Origin: Phenylobacterium sp.
GTDB taxonomy: Bacteria; Pseudomonadota; Alphaproteobacteria; Caulobacterales; Caulobacteraceae
Assembly: GCF_030697925.1 (NCBI RefSeq)
Contig: NZ_JAUYOJ010000226.1
Span: forward strand, 1 to 39,395
Direction: 5' to 3'
Length of the DNA: 39,395 nucleotides
Shown piece by piece: positions 8,084 through 16,748 of the stretch. The notes under the pieces are model-generated. The model was not told the origin of the DNA and searched no databases. It saw only the letters and a program-made list of their open reading frames with translations. The translations under genes and the position numbers were made by a program. Numbering within the stretch: position 1 is the stretch's first letter; every line of letters begins with the position of its first letter.

Positions 8084-8944
8084 CTAGCGTTGCGGCCAGA
8101 CTAGGACTTGCGTCGCCGGCCCCACGGCGGGATCAACTGGATGCAGTTTCGGCGTGACGCGCGCCAGCAGGTCCTCATAGCCCCTGTCGCCTGGGCTGAC
8201 GGTCAGGCGGCCGTGACCGATTGCGCCGCTCTTGCTGTGTGCGGTGAGGTCCAGCTGGATCGTGCCATCGGCTTGTATGACACCGTGCCCGATCGGTTGC
8301 CCGGACAGGTAAACCGGTGCGATGAACCGCGCGAACGCGTTGGATACCCGCGCCCAGCGGCTGGGGGCGAAGGGTTCAAACGCCCTCCAGTAGGCCGCAA
8401 GGTTCGGCCAGCGGCCGGCCTGGCTCTGATCAGCCCCGAACTGTTGCGCGGCGCTTTCGGCATAGCTCTCGCGTGGCCCCCATTCGTCGCCGCTGAAGTA
8501 CGCGCTGCCAAGAAGGGGCTTGTCGGTTGTCCATGCGCGCCGGAATGCAGGGTCTCGGGACTTCAGGTCGCCTGAAGCATAGTCGTAGCCGTGGATCGCC
8601 TCGTGGACGGCGAGGCTGCGCGCGCCGTGGCCCTCGCCACAGATCGGGACCCGCCGTGGCCCGTCCTCAGGCCCGAGGGTGGCGATCACGACGGCGCGGC
8701 GGGCCGGGACGTAGGCGCCAGGGATCGTCGTCCAGCTTGCGCCTTCAGGCCACCCCTCGGGGACTTCCCCAGGGTCAGCCAGCTCCGGCGCGAAGTCTGT
8801 GACATTGCCGCGGCAGGCGACGACCTTGATCCGCCGGCGCGTGAATTCCAGGGCGATGGCGCCAGGCAGTCGCGAGAGTTCTGCCGCGACGGCGCCGACG
8901 TCGTCCTGGCGGCCCGTGCCGCCTGCCACGATATCAAACGGCAT
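8084..8944 (-). CDS. HEXXH zinc metallopeptidase-like protein
   Basis: A 286-aa protein with a gluzincin-like site: HEAIH at 114-118 gives two zinc-ligand histidines and a catalytic Glu, and E163 in ESYAESAAQQF is a good candidate third ligand. The spacing and the YAE...F pattern recall the catalytic domain of anthrax lethal-factor-like (ATLF) peptidases; this is recognition by eye. There is no signal peptide. About 120 residues after the active site have no motif I recognise. It stands alone between the toxin-antitoxin pair and the pRiA4b-like gene. It could be an effector or a toxin, or a domestic peptidase; the fold assignment is moderate and the role is unknown. Confidence 0.6.
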   Translation of the reverse strand: MPFDIVAGGTGRQDDVGAVAAELSRLPGAIALEFTRRRIKVVACRGNVTDFAPELADPGEVPEGWPEGASWTTIPGAYVPARRAVVIATLGPEDGPRRVPICGEGHGARSLAVHEAIHGYDYASGDLKSRDPAFRRAWTTDKPLLGSAYFSGDEWGPRESYAESAAQQFGADQSQAGRWPNLAAYWRAFEPFAPSRWARVSNAFARFIAPVYLSGQPIGHGVIQADGTIQLDLTAHSKSGAIGHGRLTVSPGDRGYEDLLARVTPKLHPVDPAVGPATQVLVWPQR

Positions 8945-9212
8945 GGACCCTCCTAGGCTCGGTGGTGGTCATTGTCGGCGGTACACGCCTGTTCGCATTC
9001 CGCGTCAGCCAGGTCAGGGTGCCGGTCTTCGGCAAATGCCCCCCGATAGGGGACTGGCCCTTGCCGATCCTGGCCCCACCCATCAAGACCTCCAAGCTCC
9101 ACGATGTCGATCCGCAGGCCCACGGGGCCCGTATCGTCGCGGGCCACCCGAAGATCCAGATCGATCAGCTTATGCCCTGGAATCATGGCCCAAGGTTTGG
9201 CACGCTGGCGCC

Positions 9213-9833
9213 ATGACCCCTGCCGCCGAGCGCCTCCACGAGATCGCCACCCTGCGCATCGAGCTCCTGGACACCGACCCTGCGATCTGGCGCCAGGTCG
9301 AGGTCCCGACCTCGATCACCCTCAAGGTCCTGCACGACGTCGTCCAGGCCGCCATGGGCTGGTACGACCAGCACCTTTGGGAGCTGCGCCTCGGCAAGCA
9401 ACGCTACGGCCAGCCGGTCCCCGGCGACACCTGGGGAGGCCCACCCACCCTGCTGCCCGACAAGGTCCGCCTGCGCGAGGTCCTGAAGCCCAGCAAGACC
9501 GTCCTCGACTACACCTACGACTTCGGCGACAGCTGGGAGCACCAGCTCACCTTCACTGACGTCCGCCCCGGCGACCCGGATGTCGACTATCCGCGCTACA
9601 TCGCCGGTGAGCGCGCCGCCCCACCCGAGGACTGCGGCGGCATCCCCGGCTTCTACGATGTCGTCGACGCCCTGGCCGACCCCAAGCACCCCGAGCATGC
9701 CGAGACCGTCGAGTGGTTCGACGGCTACGATCCCAACGTCATCGACGAACTGGTCCTCAAGATCGCCCTCAGCCGCATCGCCCGCCGCCGCAACCCCGCC
9801 AAGGCGACGTTTGGACGGAAAGCCAAGTCCTGA
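9213..9833 (+). CDS. Plasmid pRiA4b ORF-3 family protein
   Basis: The family is common on plasmids and in accessory regions; its function is unknown. The 206-aa product shows the typical order: IELLDTDPAIWRQVEVP near the N terminus, LHDVVQAAMGWYDQHLWEL, YTYDFGDSWEHQLTF in the middle and PPEDCGGIPGFYDVV towards the end. I start at ATG 9213; the frame stays open upstream to 8799 but that stretch overlaps the start of the divergent peptidase gene and does not look coding. The 268-base gap before it (8945-9212) holds no gene I can support. Confidence 0.85.
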   Translation: MTPAAERLHEIATLRIELLDTDPAIWRQVEVPTSITLKVLHDVVQAAMGWYDQHLWELRLGKQRYGQPVPGDTWGGPPTLLPDKVRLREVLKPSKTVLDYTYDFGDSWEHQLTFTDVRPGDPDVDYPRYIAGERAAPPEDCGGIPGFYDVVDALADPKHPEHAETVEWFDGYDPNVIDELVLKIALSRIARRRNPAKATFGRKAKS

Positions 9834-9936
9834 CCGCCCCTGGCGCTAGGTGTCGTTGCTACGAAGGTTGTTCACCCGGGGAGTGTCTTGAACGAAGCTG
9901 AGGTTGCGACACTCCACTTCCACCGGAGCTCCCCGG

Positions 9937-10131
9937 ATGAACATCGACAGGAATGCTCGCCTGACGCCGTTGGGTCGAGAGGCGATGATCCGTCGGATCG
10001 AGGAAGACGGTTGGCCGGTGGCCAGGGCGGCTGAGGCGCCATCACGACCGCAGCTCGGCGCCGAGGCGATGTCCGGGCCGGACGCCAAGAAGCGCATGGT
10101 GTTCGAGGCGACGATCATCCTGCAGAAATAG
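9937..10131 (+). pseudogene. IS481-type transposase N-terminal remnant
   Basis: Translation from ATG 9937 begins MNIDRNARLTPLGREAM, matching the usual start of IS481-family transposases (MNIHKNARLTP...), and runs into the first helix-turn-helix segment. After about 35 codons the similarity is lost and a stop follows at 10131. The DDE domain is absent, so the element is dead. The upstream bases 9885-9936 also look like the leader of such elements. Positions 10132-10369 contain no further gene. Confidence 0.6.
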
Positions 10132-10369
10132 GACACGCAGTTCGGAGGACCTCCTGGACCGCACCGACGCCGATCCGGAGTCAACCCTGGCGGGCTCAGG
10201 GATTGACCGCCGTGCTGCGCCTCGACCGTGGAGCTGGGCTCGCAGCGTCCTCCCGCAACCTCCGCAGCCCTGACCTTGCGCGGACCTGCGGCGCGATCAG
10301 GCGCGCCATTCATCTCCCGTCGCCATGCCCTTACCGTCTTGGATGTGCGTGGAAATGATGCATCTCATG

Positions 10370-10408
10370 ATTGACGAACGCCGCGCTGAAGAACCATGGT
10401 TCGTCAAT
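10370..10408. promoter_or_regulatory. Nested palindromes upstream of the protease-hydrolase gene
   Basis: A perfect 10-base inverted repeat (10370-10379 ATTGACGAAC, 10399-10408 GTTCGTCAAT) overlaps a perfect 12-base palindrome GAACCATGGTTC at 10391-10402. They end 7 bases before the ribosome-binding sequence of the next gene. This could be an operator or an RNA hairpin in the leader that hinders ribosome access. The structure is seen; the function is inferred. Confidence 0.5.
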
Positions 10409-10427
10409 GACAGGCGGGAGGGCGGAG

Positions 10428-12437
10428 ATGGTGCAGACCAGGGTTCGAGCCAAGCGTGGAGCCGCGGTGGCGCCGGCCGCCGCCTCCATGTCCGCGGGCA
10501 GCACGACGACATCGCCCGCTCGCGTGCTTGACGCTATGCCGGACACCCTCGACTTCCGGGACCGGATGTATATCCCAACCCTGGTGGAGGTGGCGCCAGC
10601 GTCTGATCTCGCCGCCTATCGCCGCCTGAACGTGCCGGTGCTTGACCAGGGGCGGGAGGGGGCCTGCACGGGCTTTGGCCTGGCCACCGTCGCCAACTAC
10701 CTGCTCCGCGTCCGCCGCATTTTGCCGAGCGCCGACGAGGTCAGCGCGCGGATGCTCTATGTCATGGCCAAGCGCTATGACGAATGGCCTGGCGAGGCCT
10801 ACGAGGGCTCCAGCGCCCGCGGCGCCATGAAGGCCTGGCATAAGCACGGCGCATGCGCCCGCGCCATATGGCGAGATGATCCTCCTTCGCTGGAGTTGGA
10901 CCTTGAGCAGGCGGCTGACGCCCTGAAACGCCCGCTTGGGGCCTATTTCCGGGTGAATCACCGTGATCTGGTGGCCATGCACGCGGCCATCAGCGAGGTG
11001 GGCGTGCTCTACGCCACCTCCCGGGTGCACGAAGGCTGGATGGCGGTGCGTACAGGCGACACGGACGTGGCCTATTCGCCAGTGTCGGTGGGCGCACATG
11101 CCTTCGCCATCGTCGGCTATGACCAGAAGGGCTTCTGGATCCAGAACTCCTGGGGCGAAGCGTGGGGCGACCGCGGGCTCGTCCGCGTGGCCTACGACGA
11201 CTGGTTGGAGAATAGCACGGATGTCTGGGTGGCCCGCCTCGGCGCAGCGGTTGAACTCCGGCGATCAGCCGTCGCCAACATGACGGCTTCGGCCCCCAGG
11301 GCCTATGAAACCTACGTTTACGCATCGCTACGGCCCCATGTCGTCATGGCCGAGAATGACGGTCGCCTGATGGAGAAGGGAGCCTACGGCCTCACTGCCA
11401 AGGGCCTTGAGTCCATCCTGCAGGACCAGCTTCCTCAGCGGCTCGCCGACTGGCGGAGAAAGCGCGTGCTGATTTATGCCCATGGCGGGCTCGTGCCGCA
11501 GGACTATGCGCTCCAATACGCCGCCAATCATCGGGAGGCCTGCTTGAACGCCGAAGTCTACCCGATCTCGGTCATCTGGCGCTCCGACGCTTGGTCGACC
11601 ATCGGCAATATCCTGCAGGACGCCGTGGGCAAACGCCGCAGCGAGGGAATCCTCGATGCGGCGAAGGACTTCATGCTGGACCGACTCGACGATACGCTCG
11701 AGCCCTTGGCGCGTCTCCTTGGTGGGAAGGCGCTGTGGGACGAGATGAAGGAAAACGCTCGCCTCGCAGCGGTGAAGGCGCAGGGCGCCGCGCGCCAGGT
11801 GGCCGAGCACCTTGTGGCGCTCCACAAGGCCAAGACTATCGACGAGGTGCATCTGGCCGGCCATAGCGCCGGCGCGGTCCTGCTCGCGCCGCTGTCCAAA
11901 TACCTCTCCGACCAGGGGGTGCCCGTCACGTCGGCGTCGCTCTGGGCGCCGGCCTGCACCCTGGACCTCTTCGACTCCGCCTACAGGCCCCTCATCGAGG
12001 CCGGCGGAATCCAGGCGTTCGATCTCTACACCCTCGACGACGCCACGGAGCGAGATGACGATTGCCGCCAAATCTACCACAAGTCCCTGCTCTACCTCGT
12101 GAGCGCGGCCTTGGAGGCGTCGCCGCGGATTCCCTTCACGCCGCACAAGGGCACCCCCTTGCTCGGACTGGCCCGCGACGTGGCCGACCATATCCCCAAG
12201 GCCTTCTGGGGACCTGACCGCCGCTGGATCGTGGCGCCGGTCGCCGCCGCATCCGACGCGCGCCACCATGGGGACTTCGACAACGACCAGGAGACCTTGC
12301 AGGCTACGCTACGCAGGATCACATCGAAATCCAATCCGGTCGGTCAGGCTTCGGACCCGCCGGCGGGAAAGGTGGCCCGGATACGGCGCGGGCTCGATCT
12401 GGCGCTAGTGCGCCCGGGCGCGTTCCTGGATCGATAG
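10428..12437 (+). CDS. Papain-like cysteine peptidase fused to an alpha/beta-hydrolase
   Basis: A 669-aa two-domain protein. The N-terminal part is a C1A papain-like peptidase: VLDQGREGACTGFGLATV places the nucleophile at C80, GAHAFAIVGYD gives H224 and IQNSWGEAWGDRG gives N240, in the normal order and with no obvious pro-domain. The C-terminal part (about 345-640) looks like an alpha/beta-hydrolase: VLIYAHGGL (H352, oxyanion-loop style) and the nucleophile elbow GHSAG with S480, then a WAPACTLDLF strand. The start at 10428 has GGGAGG 6 bases upstream. There is no signal peptide or membrane segment. It is convergent with the KAP-like NTPase set. Two hydrolytic centres in one soluble protein suggest a self-activating effector or a proteolytic switch; that role is inference. 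Confidence 0.75.
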   Translation: MVQTRVRAKRGAAVAPAAASMSAGSTTTSPARVLDAMPDTLDFRDRMYIPTLVEVAPASDLAAYRRLNVPVLDQGREGACTGFGLATVANYLLRVRRILPSADEVSARMLYVMAKRYDEWPGEAYEGSSARGAMKAWHKHGACARAIWRDDPPSLELDLEQAADALKRPLGAYFRVNHRDLVAMHAAISEVGVLYATSRVHEGWMAVRTGDTDVAYSPVSVGAHAFAIVGYDQKGFWIQNSWGEAWGDRGLVRVAYDDWLENSTDVWVARLGAAVELRRSAVANMTASAPRAYETYVYASLRPHVVMAENDGRLMEKGAYGLTAKGLESILQDQLPQRLADWRRKRVLIYAHGGLVPQDYALQYAANHREACLNAEVYPISVIWRSDAWSTIGNILQDAVGKRRSEGILDAAKDFMLDRLDDTLEPLARLLGGKALWDEMKENARLAAVKAQGAARQVAEHLVALHKAKTIDEVHLAGHSAGAVLLAPLSKYLSDQGVPVTSASLWAPACTLDLFDSAYRPLIEAGGIQAFDLYTLDDATERDDDCRQIYHKSLLYLVSAALEASPRIPFTPHKGTPLLGLARDVADHIPKAFWGPDRRWIVAPVAAASDARHHGDFDNDQETLQATLRRITSKSNPVGQASDPPAGKVARIRRGLDLALVRPGAFLDR

Positions 12438-12601
12438 GCGGCGTGGGCGGATTCGAACGGCGCGATCGCTTACGGCTGCCCGCGCCGATCACATCGGCGT
12501 CTGGTTCCCGTGGCGCCCTAGGTCGAGAACGCCATCTTGGCGCCCTTGGGTCCGATGTTCTGCAGGTGGAGCCCTGAAGGCGCACCGTCCCGCCGCGTGC
12601 T

Positions 12602-12706
12602 TCAGATAGCCCCGACGTGGGCGGGGTCCTTCGGGTCGGCGGCGGCGCACATCAAGCAGTAGGCCCCCAAGCCATAGTCGTAGAGATCGGGGAAGTCGCA
12701 GATCAT
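12602..12706 (-). pseudogene. Short cysteine-containing fragment in the convergent gap 12438-12839
   Basis: The only coding-like piece in this 400-base gap reads, on the minus strand, MICDFPDLYDYGLGAYCLMC... and stops at 12602. An in-frame stop lies just upstream of HKNGH, and the frame continues past the stop (LQNIGPKGAKMAFS). It looks like the wreck of a small gene, perhaps one with a cysteine-based metal site. I do not recognise it. Confidence 0.3.
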
Positions 12707-12839
12707 ATGGCCGTTCTTATGTCAGAACGTGCTTCGGGGCGGGCACGCTCGACGTGCAGCGAAGGAGCTCCAACGCTTCGTTGCGCATGACTAGTACCAG
12801 TGCCGACGCGGCGCGCGAGAATGGCTCCAGAAATCGCCC

Positions 12840-13031
12840 TCAGTGATCCTTGAGGTCGTGCTTGCGGTTGTCAAACTCGGCGCCCAACGTCTTGGCGGAC
12901 CGGACATTGTAGGCCATGTCCTTTCGCCCTTCCTTGACGGCTTGGCTGGGCGCAGCCTCGCGGGTGAACCTCAAGGTCGGCAGTAAGGCCCAGCTTCCGC
13001 TCGACTTAGCTTTCGGGGCTTGCGCGCTCAT
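12840..13031 (-). CDS. Small basic protein overlapping the 3' end of the NTPase gene
   Basis: A 63-aa product, MSAQAPKAKSSGSWALLPTL..., starting at ATG 13031 with AAGGG about 7 bases upstream and overlapping the last 26 bases of the NTPase gene. It is rich in Lys/Arg, has no membrane segment and ends KHDLKDH. The overlap and ribosome-binding sequence suggest it belongs to the same operon as the NTPase and membrane protein. I do not recognise the family. It could be a spurious frame; moderate confidence only. Confidence 0.45.
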   Translation of the reverse strand: MSAQAPKAKSSGSWALLPTLRFTREAAPSQAVKEGRKDMAYNVRSAKTLGAEFDNRKHDLKDH

Positions 13032-16000
13032 CAGCTTTCCCTTCAAAGGCGCCCAAATCTGTCAACCAGTCCAACCCTACCTCAATTTCCAGCACATCGG
13101 AACGGCGGACATAGAGCAGGGCAGGTCCGTTAGATGGGATCGGCTCCGTGGGATCCAACCCTTCGAACAACACCGCCAGCCCTAAGCGCCCTTCGGGCGC
13201 GGTGCGCGCCAGCGCTTCGGCACGGTCTTGATCAAGTGAGGGGTAGTCCGTGAGCCATGGCCTCGGAGCGCGCGCGATCGCGCCGAGGATTCCCCGATCA
13301 AACCGCAGCATGCGCAGGGCGCCGACCAAAGGCCAACGAGGCGCGTTCTCCCGGCGCAGCCCCCTCAATGCGTTGATGGCGAAACGGCTCCATTCACCGA
13401 CCGTCAGCGCGTTGAGGTCGGGCCCGAGCGCGGCGCTCATGCCCACGCCCGTCGCCGCCGAAACAATGTCGGCAAAACCGAACTCATCGGCTTGAAGCGT
13501 GGCGCCGCCGAAGTGCCGTTCGAACCGCGAAAACCATAGGTCGTCCAACTGCGGGTGAGACTGCTCCAGGGTTCCATCGCTGGAGAGGACGAGATGCGCG
13601 ATCTCGGTGGTGAAGCGCTCTATCGCTGGGCCTTCGCCTGCGATGAGCGCGTTGGCGCGGAGACCGGTGAAGAGTTCATGGCCTCCGGCCCAGCGCTCCA
13701 CAGACCACTCGGGATCTGGCGCCGGAGGTCCGAGCACCGGATATCGGCCAAGGGCCTGCAGGGCCGACTTCATGGTGGCGTGGAACCCGCCGGATGCGAC
13801 CACCTTGCGTGCGAGTGCGAGCCCGGCGCTCAGGCGCGGGCCAAACTCCGAGAGCACCGTCCTGAAGGTGCGCGCCAGGCGCCACGAGGGCCGGACCGTC
13901 TCCTGGCTGGCGACGCCCAGGGTGTAGTTGGTGAGGTCCAGTCGCGCCTTGACGAGGTCGCGGGTCTCGAGCCCTGTCGGGATGAGCTGCGCCAAGGCGA
14001 GGTCTTCGACGCTGATCACGAACTGCCGCAGCATCACGGCCAGCGCCTCCAGCATCTCGACCAGGCGCTTGGCGTCCTCCAGGTCGATGGCCTCCGACGC
14101 GCCCAGGCGGGAATACCCCTGGGGGTCAAAGGCGAAGTCGTAGCAGCCCGGGCTCTCGGCCTTCTCGATCAACAGGCCCGGCGCCTCGGCTCTCACGCTG
14201 ATCAGGGCGGCGTGCTTCGCAATCTCCGGATCGGACGCGGCGATGTCCCGGGCCATCCCCGCGAAGTCCTTCAGGCGTTCCACCAGCGCGGCGTGCGCGT
14301 CGATGATGGCCTGGAAGTCGTCAGGCGACGGGTCGGCGCCGCCAGCGCCCGCCTGGCCCTCCCCGGCAGCCGCAGACTGGCGCTTCTTCAGATAGGCGGT
14401 CACGGCTTCGCGGGAGGCGTCATAGGTCAAGTCGCCCTTGGCCCAGCCCCGCGAGATCGCGTAGAGCCCGTCATAGGCGAGGTGGGCGAAGCCGTGGTCG
14501 CTCTGTATCCGATCCTGCAGCTCGGGTTTGCGCAGCACTTCGTCGATCGCCAGTTGGAGGATCGCCGAGAGCCTCAAGTCCTCACGGCGCAAGAGCTCCT
14601 CGGACGACAGGGCGAGCACGCCGATGTCGACTAGACGCGCGAGTTCGCGATTGAGGTCGACGAAGTTGAGGCGCGAGGCTTGGGTCACATGCAGCGCCAG
14701 GAGGGCGCGGGCCAGGTCATCGGCCGGCGTCTGCGGGCCCTCGAGGACGAGCACCTCGTTCAGGTGCGCCTTGAAGGCAGGCGGTCCATAGATCAGCAGC
14801 CGCCGCTCGCTGAAGAAGGTGTGCTCTGTCGGATAGGCGGTCTCCTGGATGCGGTGGTCGACATAGTCGTAATAGGCGCGGTCGGTGAGGAAGCAGAAGA
14901 AGCCGAAGTCGGCGATGATGTGCTTCAGGCGGGCGATGATCGCCGAGACGCTCTCTGCCGGCGCGGCCAGCTTGTCGAGTTCATCGATGACGAAGATCGG
15001 TGCGAGGCCCGCGTCCCGAACCCGCTGAATGACCACCGGGAGGTCGCGGTCCAGGGTCTCGACGTTCTTGTTCGGCAGGAACTTGTAGGTGTCGGTCTTG
15101 TCCCGCTTGCGGGTCTGGGTGAAGTCCCAGCCCAGGCTCGCCGTACCGAGCAGCCACACCAACGCGCCCGCGCCGACGCCGGCCAAGGGGCTGGTTGACC
15201 AAAGCGCAGCGCCCGTCAGCCCGCCGACGCCGAGGGCGCCAAGACGTCCAATCAGCTCCTTGAGATTGCTACTCGCCTTGGCCGTCGTGATCGCCTCGAG
15301 CTTGAGGCTCTTGATGTCGTCCAGGGTCTGGGTGATGCGGCCTGTGCAGATTCGAAAAGCTTGGCCGGCCGTGGCGAGCGCCAGCACCTCCTTGAGGCCT
15401 TGGTTGGTCACGCCGAGCTTGTCCAGGACAGTGTCCGAGCGCCCCGGCCAGAAGACGCCGTTCGCCAGGCGCCCGATGCGGTCCCAGTAGCTCCGCAGGG
15501 CGGCCGGATCGGCGCCCGCGTCGAGGTCCAGGATCAACTGGGCGGCGACCTCCTCGCCTGGAATGGCGCGCCCCCGACCAAATCGCCGCGCCTTGATCTG
15601 GTAGCCGCCCGCAGCTTCGGAGGCGAGCTGCCGGTAAAGGGCGATGGTGATCTGGACCAGGGCGGAGTGGGCGACCGCCTTGGACTTCTCCGCCTTGGTG
15701 GCGGGCGGCGGCTTCGCGCTTTCGGAGCCGGCGTCGCCGTCAAGCAAGTCCGTCTGCTCCTCCTCCCGCGTTTCGTCCTTCTCGACGATGGGTTCGAGCA
15801 GACTTGGTCCGTGGAGCTTGACGAGCATCGGGCGCTGCAGTCCCAGGCGGTGCGCTCCGGGCGCGAAGTCAGTCCGCAGCGCCGCCTGCAGGCTCTCGTA
15901 GCGCAGGTTTTCCACGGCCCGCAGGACCAGCGCGGTCTTCCCGGCGCCGCGGTGCCCCGAGATCAGATAGGAGCGACCGGCGATCTCGCCGTTCGTATAG

Positions 16001-16122
16001 CGGGCAAGGTCGCGCTGGAGCCGTGCAAGGCTGGGCGAAGCCATGAAGGGCGCGCGCGGCGGCAGCGGCCAGTCGTCGGCGATGTCCGGCTCCTGGGCGA
16101 GCGTCTCAAGGCGAAAACTCAT
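13006..16122 (-). CDS. KAP-like P-loop NTPase with internal membrane segments
   Basis: A 1038-aa P-loop NTPase. Walker A is GHRGAGKT at 56-63 and Walker B is PIFVIDELDKL near 375-385. Between them, near residues 291-331, is a Gly/Ala-rich hydrophobic region able to form two transmembrane helices. P-loop domains interrupted by membrane helices are the hallmark of KAP-family NTPases, which sit on the inner face of the cytoplasmic membrane. CFLTDRAYYDYV after Walker B fits a sensor-type strand. The long C-terminal half (about 450-1038) has no motif I can name. The gene starts with an ATGA overlap on the upstream membrane-protein gene and is followed by a small overlapping gene. KAP NTPases are frequent in defence contexts; the role here is inferred. 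Confidence 0.75.
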   Translation of the reverse strand: MSFRLETLAQEPDIADDWPLPPRAPFMASPSLARLQRDLARYTNGEIAGRSYLISGHRGAGKTALVLRAVENLRYESLQAALRTDFAPGAHRLGLQRPMLVKLHGPSLLEPIVEKDETREEEQTDLLDGDAGSESAKPPPATKAEKSKAVAHSALVQITIALYRQLASEAAGGYQIKARRFGRGRAIPGEEVAAQLILDLDAGADPAALRSYWDRIGRLANGVFWPGRSDTVLDKLGVTNQGLKEVLALATAGQAFRICTGRITQTLDDIKSLKLEAITTAKASSNLKELIGRLGALGVGGLTGAALWSTSPLAGVGAGALVWLLGTASLGWDFTQTRKRDKTDTYKFLPNKNVETLDRDLPVVIQRVRDAGLAPIFVIDELDKLAAPAESVSAIIARLKHIIADFGFFCFLTDRAYYDYVDHRIQETAYPTEHTFFSERRLLIYGPPAFKAHLNEVLVLEGPQTPADDLARALLALHVTQASRLNFVDLNRELARLVDIGVLALSSEELLRREDLRLSAILQLAIDEVLRKPELQDRIQSDHGFAHLAYDGLYAISRGWAKGDLTYDASREAVTAYLKKRQSAAAGEGQAGAGGADPSPDDFQAIIDAHAALVERLKDFAGMARDIAASDPEIAKHAALISVRAEAPGLLIEKAESPGCYDFAFDPQGYSRLGASEAIDLEDAKRLVEMLEALAVMLRQFVISVEDLALAQLIPTGLETRDLVKARLDLTNYTLGVASQETVRPSWRLARTFRTVLSEFGPRLSAGLALARKVVASGGFHATMKSALQALGRYPVLGPPAPDPEWSVERWAGGHELFTGLRANALIAGEGPAIERFTTEIAHLVLSSDGTLEQSHPQLDDLWFSRFERHFGGATLQADEFGFADIVSAATGVGMSAALGPDLNALTVGEWSRFAINALRGLRRENAPRWPLVGALRMLRFDRGILGAIARAPRPWLTDYPSLDQDRAEALARTAPEGRLGLAVLFEGLDPTEPIPSNGPALLYVRRSDVLEIEVGLDWLTDLGAFEGKADERASPES

Positions 16123-16748
16123 TCGGCGGCCTGCGCACCATCGGCGTCATCCAGGCCTTCGGTCGCAGGGCTTCCGCTCGCGGCGTCACCGGCCGCTGTC
16201 TCGTCCGGTGATTTGGCGTGCGGGTCGTAGAGGCCCACAGCGACCGTCGCGCTGGCGAACACCAGAAGCAGGAAGACCAGAACGGCGGCCGGCGAGATCC
16301 GCCAGCCCCCAAGGCCGCCGCCCAGCCCGCCCCAGTGGCTTTCAAGGAAGAGGCCTTCGGCACGCCTCAGCGTCTCCAGGGTGAAGAACAGGATCAACAG
16401 GGTCGCGAGACCGCATACTCCGATCAAGGTCGCGCGGACGGGCGACAGCGCGTCACCGACGACGGCGGCCGCCAGCGACAGCACCAGGCCGGCGGTCGCC
16501 GCCACGAGGATGATCCGGCCGCTCGCCAAGTCCAAGGCCGGCGATTCCGGAGCATCGCCTTCGGAGCGGAGCACCACCAGGGCCAGCCCCACCAGAAGGC
16601 CGGGGATGGGGAGGGCCATCGCGTGCACGGTTTGGTCGGCGAGGAGGGAAGACGCCGGCGTGGCCGTCCATCCCATGGCCCCGACCAACAGCCAGCCTAG
16701 GAAACCCGCAAAGAGGAGGGCCCAACCAACCAGCGCTTCCCGGATCAT
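16119..16748 (-). CDS. Polytopic membrane protein, partner of the KAP-like NTPase
   Basis: A 209-aa protein with about five hydrophobic helices: ALLFAGFLGWLLVGAMGW, PIPGLLVGLALVVL, IILVAATAGLVLSLAAAVV, ATLIGVCGLATLLILFF and ISPAAVLVFLLLVFASATVA, then an acidic, Ala/Gly-rich tail of about 40 residues. I prefer ATG 16748 because GGGGAG lies about 8 bases upstream; GTG 16754 is also possible. The stop overlaps the start of the NTPase gene (ATGA), so the two are translationally coupled and the products probably act together at the membrane. No family is recognised. Confidence 0.7.
   Translation of the reverse strand: MIREALVGWALLFAGFLGWLLVGAMGWTATPASSLLADQTVHAMALPIPGLLVGLALVVLRSEGDAPESPALDLASGRIILVAATAGLVLSLAAAVVGDALSPVRATLIGVCGLATLLILFFTLETLRRAEGLFLESHWGGLGGGLGGWRISPAAVLVFLLLVFASATVAVGLYDPHAKSPDETAAGDAASGSPATEGLDDADGAQAAE

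Noticed and set aside
8953..9186. 77-codon minus-strand frame in the gap before the pRiA4b-like gene
   Set aside because: No recognisable features, and both strands are open here; not enough to call a gene.
8799..9212. N-terminal extension of the pRiA4b-like protein
   Set aside because: The upstream part overlaps the metallopeptidase gene, has no family similarity, and the conserved domain begins just after ATG 9213.
13555..14634. 359-codon plus-strand frame inside the KAP-like NTPase gene
   Set aside because: It is antisense to a gene with clear Walker motifs; the composition is shadow-like.
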